Source of the DNA: Candidatus Falkowiibacteriota bacterium
GTDB lineage: Bacteria; Patescibacteriota; Patescibacteriia; Patescibacteriales; GWC2-42-12
Length of the DNA stretch: 12,289 bases
Assembly: GCA_016208065.1 (NCBI GenBank)
Contig: JACQYU010000029.1
Coordinates: 8,973-21,261, forward strand
Direction of reading: 5' to 3'
This document shows positions 1-7,592 of the stretch, one piece after another. The notes beneath the pieces are model-generated. The model saw nothing but the letters and a program-made list of their open reading frames with translations. It was not told the origin of the DNA and searched no databases. Position numbers and translations under genes: made by a program. Position 1 is the first letter of the stretch. Every line of letters begins with the position of its first letter.

Positions 1-210
1 TTCTAAGCTTAATTTTTCTATAAATTCTCGCCTTACGTCTTTTACTAAATCATGGTGCGGCGCTACGGCCGCCAAAGGGACGTTTTTATGTTGCGCCTGA
101 AAAAATAAAAAACTATTTTCGTTTTTTATCTTTATGGCAGAAAAATACAGAATAACCGAAACCAGCGCAATTATTGTAGTAATATTTAAAGCTAATCGAT
201 ATATTTTCAT
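1..210 (-). CDS. Membrane-anchored MEMO1/AmmeMemoRadiSam B-like protein, 3' end outside window
   Basis: This open frame of 70 codons starts at ATG (208-210) and runs off the left edge without a stop. Residues about 6-26 form a hydrophobic segment after MKIYR, so the product is probably anchored in the membrane or secreted. Residues about 48-68 read VPLAAVAPHHDLVKDVRREF, which resembles the start of the MEMO1-like domain, where a PHH/PHA motif follows a short hydrophobic strand. MEMO1-family proteins share a fold with dioxygenases, but their biochemical role in bacteria is poorly defined. The gene begins 5 bases after the stop of the 585-residue protein gene, so the two are probably co-transcribed. 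A GGAG lies about 14 bases upstream of the ATG, a little far for a ribosome binding site. The family call rests on a short segment and is tentative. Confidence 0.55.
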   Translation of the reverse strand, partial: MKIYRLALNITTIIALVSVILYFSAIKIKNENSFLFFQAQHKNVPLAAVAPHHDLVKDVRREFIEKLSLE

Positions 211-215
211 AAAAA

Positions 216-1973
216 CTATTTTTTCTCCGCTAATAATCCTCCCCATTCCACCACCGTAAAACCGTTTCTCTCAAAGCCCTTAAGCTTCTGCGACGCTAAA
301 TCGGTGGCCTCGGTATTTTGACCGGCGAAGTCTAAAAATACGCGCTTAACCGTGTCCGGCCTTGGCGAAATAGCTAGCGGAGCCAGTTCGTTCATTTCGT
401 TAGTGTCCAGCCAAGTTAAACGGATATAGGCTGTTTTAGGCATTTTCGCCAGCCAAAAATCCATAAAATCAAAAATTTCTTTTTCATTTAAACCAAGCAC
501 GGCTAAATCACTTCTTAGCTCGGCTTCAATGTTTATCCTCTTAACTACTCGCCCTTCTTTAATCGATGGATAATAGCCTCGGCCCAAGCCTTCCCAGTAT
601 AAATTTTCGTAAACAGCGCCGTCGCCGTTAATAATTTTTCCGTCAGGATTGGCAACAACCTTCCAGCCGTCGCCATAATCCGGTTCGCTGATTCTTACTT
701 TAGCGCCAACTTTAACCTTTACTTCGATTTTAGTTTCCGGATAAAGATAAATCACCGGTTTGCCGCATTCGGCTAAAGGACCATAGTCGCTATTGGGGAA
801 AATATGATAATCGCCAAGAGCATCCCGCCAGACTATTACCGGCTGTTTAGCTGCCAAATCCTGATAAGACAAAACTGGTTTGCCGTCATAAGTAATAGTA
901 GGGTCACGGCCGACCTTATATCCCTCGTATACCGCTTTGACCAGCTCGTCGTCAGAGGATAGCGGAGCATAAAGAGCGCTGCTTGAATTCGTAGCGCCAA
1001 TGTCTCGCAAACGGCCCGCTAAGTCCTTAGGATAAATGATGCCGCTCGCACCGGCGAAGGAGCAACCTTGTCTTATTGTTCTATCGAATTTTTTTGTTTT
1101 GTATGCCTGGCTATCAGAATTGAATTCGGCGACGAGAGAATTATCATCAGCCAAAAAATCATAAGATAAATCATAATAAATTACCGAAGAGTCAGCTAGT
1201 CTCAACACATAATTTACATAAGACATCTGAAAATTAGTGGCGTCAAGTTTTTTAAAAAAATCGCCGCTATCCGTCGCAGAAATCTTTTCCGACTCAGTTA
1301 AAGATAATGGGTTTTTATCATACCAACTCTTTTTCACAAATATCATCTTACCGACTACTAGCTGTTCCGGCGCCGTTAAAGAATTAAGTTTGGTAACCGC
1401 GTCGATCGCGACATTAATTTTAAGTCCGCCTGCATTAGCCAAATCAAAATCGGAATTTTGCTTGATTAAATAATATTGGCCTTGCGCTGTTTTTTTAAAA
1501 CGGATAACCGAGCTTCCGCCCATTCCCGGTACGTAGGCATTTATTATTTCTCCCCCGCCATCCAAAACTGCGACTTTATAATATACTTCCACATCTCCAA
1601 AATCGTTTGAGCCTTCCTTAACCAATTTTAAATTTTCCAGCTTTATCGGCTCGGCTAGCCAGACAACTCCCAGATCCTTACTAACTGGCGCGACTGTATT
1701 GGAAGTTGTAGCGGCCGCCGCTGTAGTGGTCGGACTAATAAAATCTTTCGGCACCTCAATCGTAGTTGTATTTTTAGGCACGGTCAAATGACTGGGAATT
1801 TCCTCTACGTTCACCTGCGGCTTCTGTTTCTGGCTTAGTGTTTGCCAGCTTAAAATACCTAAAAATACCGCTCCGGCCAACAAAAATATACAGACTAAAA
1901 CAATAAAAATTTTGTTTGAGAACATAAATTTATAATTAGTAATAATTTTATTTTTATAATCAAACTTTACCAT
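216..1973 (-). CDS. Membrane-anchored extracytoplasmic protein with C-terminal KPVIYLYP domain
   Basis: This is a 585-residue protein of unknown function. Residues about 20-45 (KIFIVLVCIFLLAGAVFLG) form one transmembrane segment after a basic N-terminus, predicting an anchored protein with its bulk outside. A Thr/Ala/Val-rich linker follows at about 65-97. The middle part (about 100-400) is unrecognised. The C-terminal block from about residue 403 starts CGKPVIYLYPETK, contains LAPLAISPRPDTVKRVFLDF, and ends GFTVVEWGG. I recall this arrangement as a recurrent domain in predicted surface proteins of CPR bacteria, with no assigned function. Met17, just before the membrane segment, is an alternative start; neither start has a good Shine-Dalgarno sequence. 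The gene follows the terminator behind ftsZ, so it probably has its own promoter, although I see only weak candidates. It likely shares a transcript with the MEMO-like gene. Confidence 0.8.
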   Translation of the reverse strand: MVKFDYKNKIITNYKFMFSNKIFIVLVCIFLLAGAVFLGILSWQTLSQKQKPQVNVEEIPSHLTVPKNTTTIEVPKDFISPTTTAAAATTSNTVAPVSKDLGVVWLAEPIKLENLKLVKEGSNDFGDVEVYYKVAVLDGGGEIINAYVPGMGGSSVIRFKKTAQGQYYLIKQNSDFDLANAGGLKINVAIDAVTKLNSLTAPEQLVVGKMIFVKKSWYDKNPLSLTESEKISATDSGDFFKKLDATNFQMSYVNYVLRLADSSVIYYDLSYDFLADDNSLVAEFNSDSQAYKTKKFDRTIRQGCSFAGASGIIYPKDLAGRLRDIGATNSSSALYAPLSSDDELVKAVYEGYKVGRDPTITYDGKPVLSYQDLAAKQPVIVWRDALGDYHIFPNSDYGPLAECGKPVIYLYPETKIEVKVKVGAKVRISEPDYGDGWKVVANPDGKIINGDGAVYENLYWEGLGRGYYPSIKEGRVVKRINIEAELRSDLAVLGLNEKEIFDFMDFWLAKMPKTAYIRLTWLDTNEMNELAPLAISPRPDTVKRVFLDFAGQNTEATDLASQKLKGFERNGFTVVEWGGLLAEKK

Positions 1974-2007
1974 TATTAAGCTAATATTTCAACTTTACTC
2001 TAAAATA

Positions 2008-2032
2008 CAAAAAACACTCCTTTCGGAGTGCT
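2008..2032 (-). terminator. Rho-independent terminator behind ftsZ
   Basis: Read on the minus strand, CACTCC-GAAA-GGAGTG (2030 to 2015) forms a 6-bp stem with a stable GNRA tetraloop, followed directly by TTTTTTG. It lies about 80 bases past the ftsZ stop and before the 585-residue protein gene, so it probably ends the ftsA-ftsZ transcript. The stem is short, and termination is predicted only. Confidence 0.75.
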
Positions 2033-2049
2033 TATATACAAGGAAATAG

Positions 2050-2070
2050 ATTGCGGATCAAGTCCGCAAT
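2050..2070. repeat. Perfect palindromic repeat downstream of ftsZ
   Basis: ATTGCGGA and TCCGCAAT form an 8-bp perfect inverted repeat around a 5-base loop, TCAAG. The motif 'GCGGATCAAGTCCGCAAT' resembles interspersed palindromic repeats scattered between genes in many bacterial genomes, and it differs in base composition from the AT-rich spacer around it. It lies between the ftsZ stop and the terminator, so it would be part of the ftsZ mRNA 3' end. It has no T-tract and is not itself a convincing terminator. Confidence 0.6.
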
Positions 2071-2109
2071 AACAAATAATATTTACAGTCCGTAGCCTTA
2101 GCAAAAGAC

Positions 2110-3156
2110 TTACATCATCTTCTTCCGAATAAACGCCGGGATTCCCAATTCATCATCTTCCTCAGAATCGGCGCTCTTTTTCTGCGCCGGTTCTGATTGA
2201 GCCTGTTTTAAAGGCGAAATTTTGCTTCTCTTTTTCATCTGCTCTTTGTTTTCCTTATCTTCTTCCGCGATTATAAAAATTATTTTAGCGTCCTCGTCAA
2301 CCGAAGAGGTAATTACTTTGGCCGCTTCGTTAACCTCATGCATGGATAAATTTGGCCCGCCCACGATCGTAAATAATATGCCACGCGCTCCTTCAATCGA
2401 CATTTCTAAAAGCGGCGAACTGATAGCCGCCTTAGCCGCTTCAATAGCTTTGTTCTCGCCTGAAGCCTGGCCAATACCCATTAAAGCCGAACCGGCGTTA
2501 GCCATAACTGCTTTTACATCCGCGAAGTCCACGTTAATAAGCCCGGGCACGGTAATTAATTCGGAAATTCCCTGAACACCCTGGCGCAATACTTCGTCAA
2601 CCACCATAAATGCATCAAGTAATGACGTCTTTTTATCAATCACCTGAAGCAACTTGTCATTAGGTATAGTAATTATGGTATCTACTTTATCGGCCAGCTC
2701 GGCAAGTCCGCGTTCAGCGATATTTTTCCTTTGCGCGCCCTCAAAAGCAAACGGCTTCGTTACTACGGCCACGGTTAAAGCGCCTAAGTCTCGGGCAATC
2801 TCGGCAATAGCGGGCGAAGCGCCCGTGCCGGTTCCGCCGCCAAGTCCGCAAGTAACAAAAACCATGTCCGCGTCTTTAAGCATATCCCTGATTTCGTTTT
2901 GCGCTTCTTCGGCCGAACGCTTGCCCAACTCCGGATTCATGCCGGCACCAAGGCCCCGGGTTATGGTTTTTCCAATATGTATTTTTTTTGAAGCTTTATT
3001 ATAATGAAGCGCCTGAACGTCGGTATTAACCGCGATAAATTCCACGCCGCGAATGCCGGCATCAATCATGCGATTAACCCCGCTGCCGCCGGAGCCGCCG
3101 ACGCCGATAACTTTTATTTTAGCGAATGTTTCCACGACTGGTTTTACTTCAGCCAT
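2110..3156 (-). CDS. ftsZ: Cell division protein FtsZ
   Basis: FtsZ is the tubulin-like GTPase that polymerises into the cytokinetic ring at midcell. The 348-residue product has the full set of landmarks: nucleotide-binding loop [13 protein letters not shown] (18-30), tubulin signature GGGTGTG (106-112), [10 protein letters not shown] (161-170), and the T7 synergy loop NVDFAD (208-213), which completes the GTPase site of the next subunit. It ends with [12 protein letters not shown] (about 335-346), the conserved tail peptide that docks on FtsA, joined by a short charged linker (about 300-333). The first loop has SGVN where many FtsZs have NAVN, a mild variation. It lies downstream of ftsA in the usual order, with a 140-base spacer that carries its own candidate promoter and an inverted repeat. 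No clear Shine-Dalgarno sequence precedes the ATG. A hairpin terminator follows. Confidence 0.98.
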   Translation of the reverse strand: MAEVKPVVETFAKIKVIGVGGSGGSGVNRMIDAGIRGVEFIAVNTDVQALHYNKASKKIHIGKTITRGLGAGMNPELGKRSAEEAQNEIRDMLKDADMVFVTCGLGGGTGTGASPAIAEIARDLGALTVAVVTKPFAFEGAQRKNIAERGLAELADKVDTIITIPNDKLLQVIDKKTSLLDAFMVVDEVLRQGVQGISELITVPGLINVDFADVKAVMANAGSALMGIGQASGENKAIEAAKAAISSPLLEMSIEGARGILFTIVGGPNLSMHEVNEAAKVITSSVDEDAKIIFIIAEEDKENKEQMKKRSKISPLKQAQSEPAQKKSADSEEDDELGIPAFIRKKMM

Positions 3157-3195
3157 ATAGTTTAGACTTGTTGATATAAGTGAATAACTAATTTT

Positions 3196-3224
3196 ATCTT
3201 AACCTATTATTATATTTTTATCAA
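3196..3224 (-). promoter_or_regulatory. Candidate sigma70-type promoter for ftsZ
   Basis: On the minus strand TTGATA (3224-3219, 5 of 6 to the -35 consensus) is separated by 17 bases from TAAGAT (3201-3196, 4 of 6 to the -10). A perfect TATAAT also sits at 3214-3209, but without a good -35 at normal spacing. The start of transcription would lie about 35-50 bases before the ftsZ ATG. The AT-rich context makes chance matches likely. Confidence 0.4.
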
Positions 3225-3252
3225 GAGTTAAAAATTATTGATAAAATAAGGG

Positions 3253-3273
3253 CTGTATAAAATATTTATACAG
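3253..3273. promoter_or_regulatory. Perfect 9-bp inverted repeat between ftsA and ftsZ
   Basis: CTGTATAAA and TTTATACAG are exact reverse complements separated by ATA. The element lies 23 bases past the ftsA stop and just upstream of the candidate ftsZ promoter. It could be an operator for a dimeric regulator, a weak attenuator or an mRNA-stabilising stem. No long T-tract follows on the minus strand, so a strong terminator is unlikely. Confidence 0.45.
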
Positions 3274-3296
3274 TACGCAAGCGACATTAAATTGAT

Positions 3297-4562
3297 TTAT
3301 GGTATAAGAGACTTAAACCACTCTTTAACTTGCTCCAAGCCTTTACCGGCCGCGCCGCCGGTCGGCCAGCTTATTCTCGACTTTTTTTTACCCTTGGTTA
3401 GCTGATTACCCCAAGCAACCAAACCTAAGGCGGTTAAATAGTTAACATCATTAACTTTATCAATCGCCAAAGAAATATTTTGATTAGACCCCAGGCAGGC
3501 GGGCAAGCGCAATTTATTTTTCGCCGTTTCCACTAAGTCATTTAATTTAGCGCCGTCGCCGATTAAAAAAACTCCGGCCGGCAGCATGCCCGAGCGATCT
3601 ATTTTTTTTAATTCATTGTCAATTTTTTCAAAAATTTCTTCAACTCGCGCTTCAATAATTTCAGCCACGTATTTTCTTGAAATTACCATGCTATCTTCGG
3701 AAATATTCTCTTCTCTGGCCAAATCGCTCACATCAACTTCATCTTTTTTAGTAAATTTATCGCTTTTGGCCGAACCATATTCAAGCTTGATCCTCTCGGC
3801 CAGATTAATCGGGCATCGAAGACCGATAGCCACATCGGCCGTTATATGCTCGGAGCCGATTGGAATCACCGCGGCGTGGAGCAGCTCGCCTTCTTCAAAA
3901 ACCGCCAAGCTGGTAGTAGACGATCCGATATTGATTAAAGCCGCGCCTAACTCTTTTTGCTTAGCCCCGATTACGACTTCAGCCGCGGCTAAAGGCGATA
4001 AAACCAAATCTTCAATTTCCAAACTGGTGCGATAAATCGCTTTAGTTAAATTTTTTATCTGGCTGGATAAACCTTGAATAATTAAAGTTTCGACTTCCAA
4101 TCTAACGCCAGTCATGCCGATTGGATCTTTTATGTCTGCCTGATTATCCACGGCGAACCTAACCGGTATAACATGAAGAATTTCATAATTCGGCGGCACT
4201 GACAAAGCTTGGGCCGCTTCAACCGCCCGATTAACATCATCCTCGGTTATTTCATTATCACTCCGGCCAACCGCTACCACGCCCTGGCTTTTTTCACATT
4301 TTAAATTCGGACCGTTGATGCCTACCCAAACATTAGTTATCGGCACGCCGATTAATCTTTCAGCCTTTTCAAGGCATGCCGAAATCGCCGAAGTAGCGTC
4401 TTCAATACTATTAACCACGCCTCGATTTATGCCTTGGGCCGGTACGGTAACCGCGCCCAGAATTTGCAATTGTTCGCCTGATTCGTTCGCTTTATTTTGG
4501 CCGACCACGAGCCTAATGGAAGTTGAGCCGATATCCAATCCGGCAATAATATTTTCTTTCAT
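3297..4562 (-). CDS. ftsA: Cell division protein FtsA
   Basis: FtsA is the actin-like ATPase that tethers FtsZ filaments to the membrane. The 421-residue length is typical. Visible parts are the phosphate-1 motif GLDIGSTSIRLVVG (8-21), the SHS2-type 1C subdomain (about 85-165), the phosphate-2 motif INIGSSTTSLAVF (210-222), the segment IPIGSEHITADVAIGLRCP (234-251), and the adenosine-type motif LIGDGAKL (333-340). The motif is usually closer to GGGA, so Asp replaces a Gly. After a basic, Gly-rich linker the protein ends in GLEQVKEWFKSLIP (408-421), an amphipathic helix suited to membrane binding. ftsZ follows, and its C-terminal docking peptide is intact. A well-formed extended -10 promoter lies just upstream, so division genes can be expressed separately from the surface-protein genes before them. 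No Shine-Dalgarno sequence is evident. Confidence 0.97.
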   Translation of the reverse strand: MKENIIAGLDIGSTSIRLVVGQNKANESGEQLQILGAVTVPAQGINRGVVNSIEDATSAISACLEKAERLIGVPITNVWVGINGPNLKCEKSQGVVAVGRSDNEITEDDVNRAVEAAQALSVPPNYEILHVIPVRFAVDNQADIKDPIGMTGVRLEVETLIIQGLSSQIKNLTKAIYRTSLEIEDLVLSPLAAAEVVIGAKQKELGAALINIGSSTTSLAVFEEGELLHAAVIPIGSEHITADVAIGLRCPINLAERIKLEYGSAKSDKFTKKDEVDVSDLAREENISEDSMVISRKYVAEIIEARVEEIFEKIDNELKKIDRSGMLPAGVFLIGDGAKLNDLVETAKNKLRLPACLGSNQNISLAIDKVNDVNYLTALGLVAWGNQLTKGKKKSRISWPTGGAAGKGLEQVKEWFKSLIP

Positions 4563-4596
4563 AATAATATCAATTTTAACAAGTATCTTTTAATAA

Positions 4597-4626
4597 ATTA
4601 TAACACAAAAATTCTTTTTTAAACAA
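4597..4626 (-). promoter_or_regulatory. Extended -10 promoter for ftsA
   Basis: On the minus strand TTGTTT (4626-4621) precedes, by 18 bases, a perfect TATAAT (4602-4597) that carries the upstream TGT of an extended -10 element (TGTTATAAT). Predicted transcription starts near 4590, giving a leader of about 30 bases before the ftsA ATG. It lies in the short spacer after the tail-fibre-like gene and is the best promoter match I found in the window. Confidence 0.65.
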
Positions 4627-4657
4627 GACTTAAATCAACAATATAAATAAAGATTTA

Positions 4658-5437
4658 TTACCAAGCCGAACCTCCGGGACAGTTGATCCATGACGAATCT
4701 CTATAATATTTACATTGATCGCTAGCTCCGGTTTCGGTATTTAATCTGCCGCAACTTAAGCTGCCATATCCGGCAATTACAAATGAAGTACATTCAATAT
4801 TATATTTTCCAGTATTGCCTGAGGTTAAGGCTCCGCCAAAAGGATCTCCAATATCAACCCAGCTAGTTCCATTGGACCACTTACACGAAGTTAAACCATT
4901 CTTTGTTTCTATGCGGCAACAGGCTGGTAAATTTCCAGAAAATACGCTACTCGCTGCAAATGAACAAGAAACTTGATATTTACCTGTATCCCCCATAAAT
5001 GTTGTTAAACTTTGCCAAGCTGCCAAACCGGTAGCATCCGAAGTTAAAACTTTACCAGTGCCTGGGGCTCCGCCGGTAATTTTTATTTGGCCGGCAACTT
5101 CTAATTTCGCGCCCGGGCTGGCCGTGCCAATACCAACGTTACCGGTATTATAATAAACATTAGAGCCTGAAGTGGTCCACTGGCTAGCATCATCCGCACA
5201 AGCCCAAGCCGAGCCGTTCCATTTTGGTATTTGATTGGCGGAACAAGATAAAGTAGCCGAAGCCAAGGCATTTAAACCTAAGCTGGTTCTTGCCGTGGCC
5301 GCGACTAAGTTGGCCGCGCCACCATCCCATTGGCGGCGCTCATTGTAAGCCGTAGTCCAGTTTGGCGCTTGAGCCGAGATATCAATTCCGTCAACCGTAC
5401 CGCTAAGAGTTAAATTGCCCGAGGTGTCAATTTGCAA
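4658..5437 (-). CDS. Tail-fibre-like secreted protein, C-terminal part after a frame break
   Basis: This frame carries the C-terminal part of the gene whose N-terminal part ends at 5475. The listed start is a TTG at 5435-5437 inside a longer open stretch reaching back to 5488; the upstream codons read ADANKLKFWYGSNLLQIDTS, natural tail-fibre-like sequence, so the TTG is probably not a real start. The visible 259 residues contain a segment NWTTAYNERRQWDGG (26-40), a fifth copy of the GNVGIGT..PG motif (99-116), and a Cys-rich C-terminus with two similar halves (about 147-198 and 205-259) sharing GDTGKYQVSC/GNTGKYNIEC. No export signal is present here; it would come from the N-terminal part. 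Removing one base at the junction gives a single product of 835 residues. Host-surface or extracellular adhesion is a guess from the repeat type. Confidence 0.65.
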   Translation of the reverse strand: MQIDTSGNLTLSGTVDGIDISAQAPNWTTAYNERRQWDGGAANLVAATARTSLGLNALASATLSCSANQIPKWNGSAWACADDASQWTTSGSNVYYNTGNVGIGTASPGAKLEVAGQIKITGGAPGTGKVLTSDATGLAAWQSLTTFMGDTGKYQVSCSFAASSVFSGNLPACCRIETKNGLTSCKWSNGTSWVDIGDPFGGALTSGNTGKYNIECTSFVIAGYGSLSCGRLNTETGASDQCKYYRDSSWINCPGGSAW

Positions 5438-6912
5438 TAAATTACTGCCATACCAAAATTTTAATTTATTAGCATCAGCATACAGCGTTTATGGCGCTGA
5501 TAGAGGAGCCGGCCGCGCAGGCTGACGACACCCTTCGCTGAAGATAAGCTGTATCAGCGGCAATGGTTATATCCCCGCTTAAACCGCCGCCGGTTAACCC
5601 GGTTCCGGCCGTAACACCGGTAATATCGCCACCCCCCGCTGGCGCGGCGCAGGTTAGAGTTGCGCCCACTCCAGTTACATATTGTCCGGAACTACAAGCG
5701 GAAGGAAATGAAGACAACCGCGCCCAAGGCACAGAGCCGACTTGTAAAATACCGCTTTGATCCACCCTGAAAATATCAGCCGTGTTTGCGCTATTACGAA
5801 TATTTAGCGGACTCCAATCGCTGGCTGTTACAATCCTAATGGCCTCGCTAGATATGGACGGATTAATCTGCAGTCTAGCTCCCGGACTGGCTGTGCCGAT
5901 GCCGACGTTGCCGGAAGAATTTATTTCTACCATTTGCGTATTGCCAGGCGCAAATATAATTTTATTTGAAGATCCCGTAAGAATCCTGGTATTATTATTA
6001 TCATCTTTCCCAATAAGGGCTCGGTTGGTTCCGGCAGTGTCTTTTCCGTAAAAAAATTGATTATTATCTAAGAGTATTCCTCCGCCGCTAATATGAAGTT
6101 TTTGCCCCGGATTAGCCGTACCAATTCCCACATTGCCGGCGCTGTAATAGATATTTGAACCGGAAGTAGTCCACTGGCTTGAACCTCCGGCGGCCGCGGT
6201 TGTCTGAGTGGTTCCGTCAGGAAATTTAAATCCGCCGGAAGCGCTCTCTATAATTCCAACGACTGAAAGTTTCTGTCCCGGATTAGCCGTACCTATACCA
6301 ATATTGCCGCCGTCTTTTATAAACAGACCATTTCCGCCATCGTCATAAAGCCCTAATCCCGCTGTTCCGATAGAATTAATGGAATTAGTAAAAACATCCC
6401 CTTCCGCATCCGCAATAAAGACGGCTGTGCTGGCGTTTCTTATCGAAAATAAATTACCATTCGCGTTAACAGTTGTCGCATTTATTCCCCCGTCTGTTAC
6501 GTAATTATTCATATCCACCATTCCATAACCAACGGAGGTATGGCCCGTATAAGCGCTTTCGCCCAAATAAGATATAATTGATGTTACAAAGCCGGCATGT
6601 TGATCAGCATCTTTATATGAAATAATTCCAATTCCTCCGGCATCTTTTTGCGATTTTGCAATAACGCCATATGTATCAGCTTCAGCCAATTCAGTTATTG
6701 GATGACCAACGTCGGAAGATTTCAGAACAATCGCTCCCGAATCTTGGCCGGCCATATTGATACAAAGGCCGGAAGCGGACATGTCTGGACAAACAGTGTC
6801 CCCTATAAAAACTTGGCCGCCATAATTCTGAAATATGTCTCCAGTTAAATGCATCGTACCGCTTAAATCTAAATTATATCCCGGGTTCGTAGTGCCAATC
6901 CCGACATTGCCG
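5109..6912. repeat. Five dispersed repeat units encoding GNVGIGT..PG motifs
   Basis: Related DNA units of about 36 bases lie at about 5109-5144, 5878-5914, 6104-6139, 6275-6309 and 6879-6912, each reading roughly cccgg.ttagccgt.cca on the plus strand. The 5109 and 6104 units also share the adjoining segment that encodes SQWTTSGSN(I/V)YY. They are diverged copies within the tail-fibre-like gene and offer sites for homologous recombination that could change the number of units. Confidence 0.7.
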
Positions 6913-7166
6913 TCAAAAACAGCTGTGCTGTAGCCGCGCAAAGTCCCGCCCAAGCCTAAAGCGCCGGCTTTATACTGAGCGGTTGAACTGTCATTAATAG
7001 GCGCGTTACAGCCCGGGTTGCCGGTTAAACAGGTTGATGGATTGGCCAAAGGCGCGGTCCAAGCGGCTAAAAGCGACTGGCAAGAAATAGATAAACCCAG
7101 TGTTAAGGCAATAATGAATAAGAAGTTGAAAAAAAATTTAATTGAGGAAAATAATTTAATAATCAT
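5475..7166 (-). CDS. Tail-fibre-like secreted repeat protein, N-terminal part
   Basis: The 563-residue frame begins with a signal peptide or membrane anchor (KFFFNFLFIIALTLGLSIS, 10-28), followed by AAWTAPLANPSTCLTGNPG and APINDSSTAQYKAGALGLGG, the typical start of large exported proteins in CPR genomes. Four copies of a GNVGIGT..PG..L motif occur at 86-103, 287-304, 344-361 and 419-434. These motifs are also common in phage tail fibres, where they mark short beta-rich trimeric units. Residues 512-546 (GGDITGVTAGTGLTGGGLSG and onward) are another tail-fibre hallmark. The frame ends abruptly at AINAVC, where sequence continues naturally in another frame. No S74 self-cleaving chaperone domain is seen. 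The gene starts 27 bases after the 126-residue protein gene. It could be a host-attachment fibre or pilin-like surface protein; the function is not shown by sequence. Confidence 0.75.
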   Translation of the reverse strand: MIIKLFSSIKFFFNFLFIIALTLGLSISCQSLLAAWTAPLANPSTCLTGNPGCNAPINDSSTAQYKAGALGLGGTLRGYSTAVFDGNVGIGTTNPGYNLDLSGTMHLTGDIFQNYGGQVFIGDTVCPDMSASGLCINMAGQDSGAIVLKSSDVGHPITELAEADTYGVIAKSQKDAGGIGIISYKDADQHAGFVTSIISYLGESAYTGHTSVGYGMVDMNNYVTDGGINATTVNANGNLFSIRNASTAVFIADAEGDVFTNSINSIGTAGLGLYDDGGNGLFIKDGGNIGIGTANPGQKLSVVGIIESASGGFKFPDGTTQTTAAAGGSSQWTTSGSNIYYSAGNVGIGTANPGQKLHISGGGILLDNNQFFYGKDTAGTNRALIGKDDNNNTRILTGSSNKIIFAPGNTQMVEINSSGNVGIGTASPGARLQINPSISSEAIRIVTASDWSPLNIRNSANTADIFRVDQSGILQVGSVPWARLSSFPSACSSGQYVTGVGATLTCAAPAGGGDITGVTAGTGLTGGGLSGDITIAADTAYLQRRVSSACAAGSSISAINAVC

Positions 7167-7193
7167 AGTTGTTTAAATTATATTTTAATTAAT

Positions 7194-7574
7194 TTATAAC
7201 GCCGGCGACTGGCTTTCCAAGCGCAGTTTATCTAAATCTTCCAGATCTGTCCGCGTGTCTTTAACGCTAGGGGTCGTCGTACTAATGTTTTGATGTAATT
7301 TATCCAATAACTGTAAATCTTCAGCCTGATTTGATGCCCGGTTATCGGCCTTTGGGCTTGATTGGTCTCTTAAACGGTCAAGCTCTTTAAGCTCCGCCTG
7401 GCTAGCGGGATTTAAATTGGATTTTACGGCGGGAGAGCCGACTTCCGGCGGCAAGGGGCTATTTAACGATTTTTTTTGAATAACCGATTGCTGATTTATA
7501 TATAGAAAAATAAAACTAAAAACTATGATTAAGAATAAAATAAAAATAATTATAACGGCTTTCTTCGGTGTCAT
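7194..7574 (-). CDS. Small membrane-anchored protein with three LxxLDxLR motifs
   Basis: I do not recognise this 126-residue protein. It begins MTPKK and has one strongly hydrophobic segment at about 6-26, then a Pro/Ser/Asn-rich, probably disordered region outside the membrane. Three similar short helical motifs follow at near-regular spacing: LKELDRLR (62-69), LQLLDKLH (87-94) and LEDLDKLR (111-118), each preceded by acidic residues. Repeated amphipathic motifs of this kind often serve as protein-binding sites, but no partner can be named. The gene starts 18 bases after dgkA and ends 27 bases before the tail-fibre-like gene, so it is probably co-transcribed with both. No Shine-Dalgarno sequence is visible. 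The anchor, linker and motif repeats make a real coding gene likely. Confidence 0.75.
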   Translation of the reverse strand: MTPKKAVIIIFILFLIIVFSFIFLYINQQSVIQKKSLNSPLPPEVGSPAVKSNLNPASQAELKELDRLRDQSSPKADNRASNQAEDLQLLDKLHQNISTTTPSVKDTRTDLEDLDKLRLESQSPAL

Positions 7575-7592
7575 AAAATAAAAAATTTAAAA

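Noticed and set aside
1237..4593. Plus-strand open frames opposite ftsZ, ftsA and the 585-residue protein gene
   Set aside because: They lie wholly or almost wholly within well-supported minus-strand genes and show no domain, start signal or independent context.
4603..4657. Terminator after the tail-fibre-like gene
   Set aside because: Only a weak A/T-only stem is present, without a GC-rich hairpin.
5563..6848. Plus-strand open frames opposite the tail-fibre-like gene
   Set aside because: Low-complexity translations that are reverse images of the repeat protein.
5109..6912. CRISPR array
   Set aside because: The repeats are diverged, irregularly spaced and coding; there are no uniform spacers or cas genes.
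4658..7166. Prophage or phage tail module
   Set aside because: Tail-fibre motifs are present, but no other phage genes lie nearby and the protein starts with a bacterial export signal between housekeeping genes.
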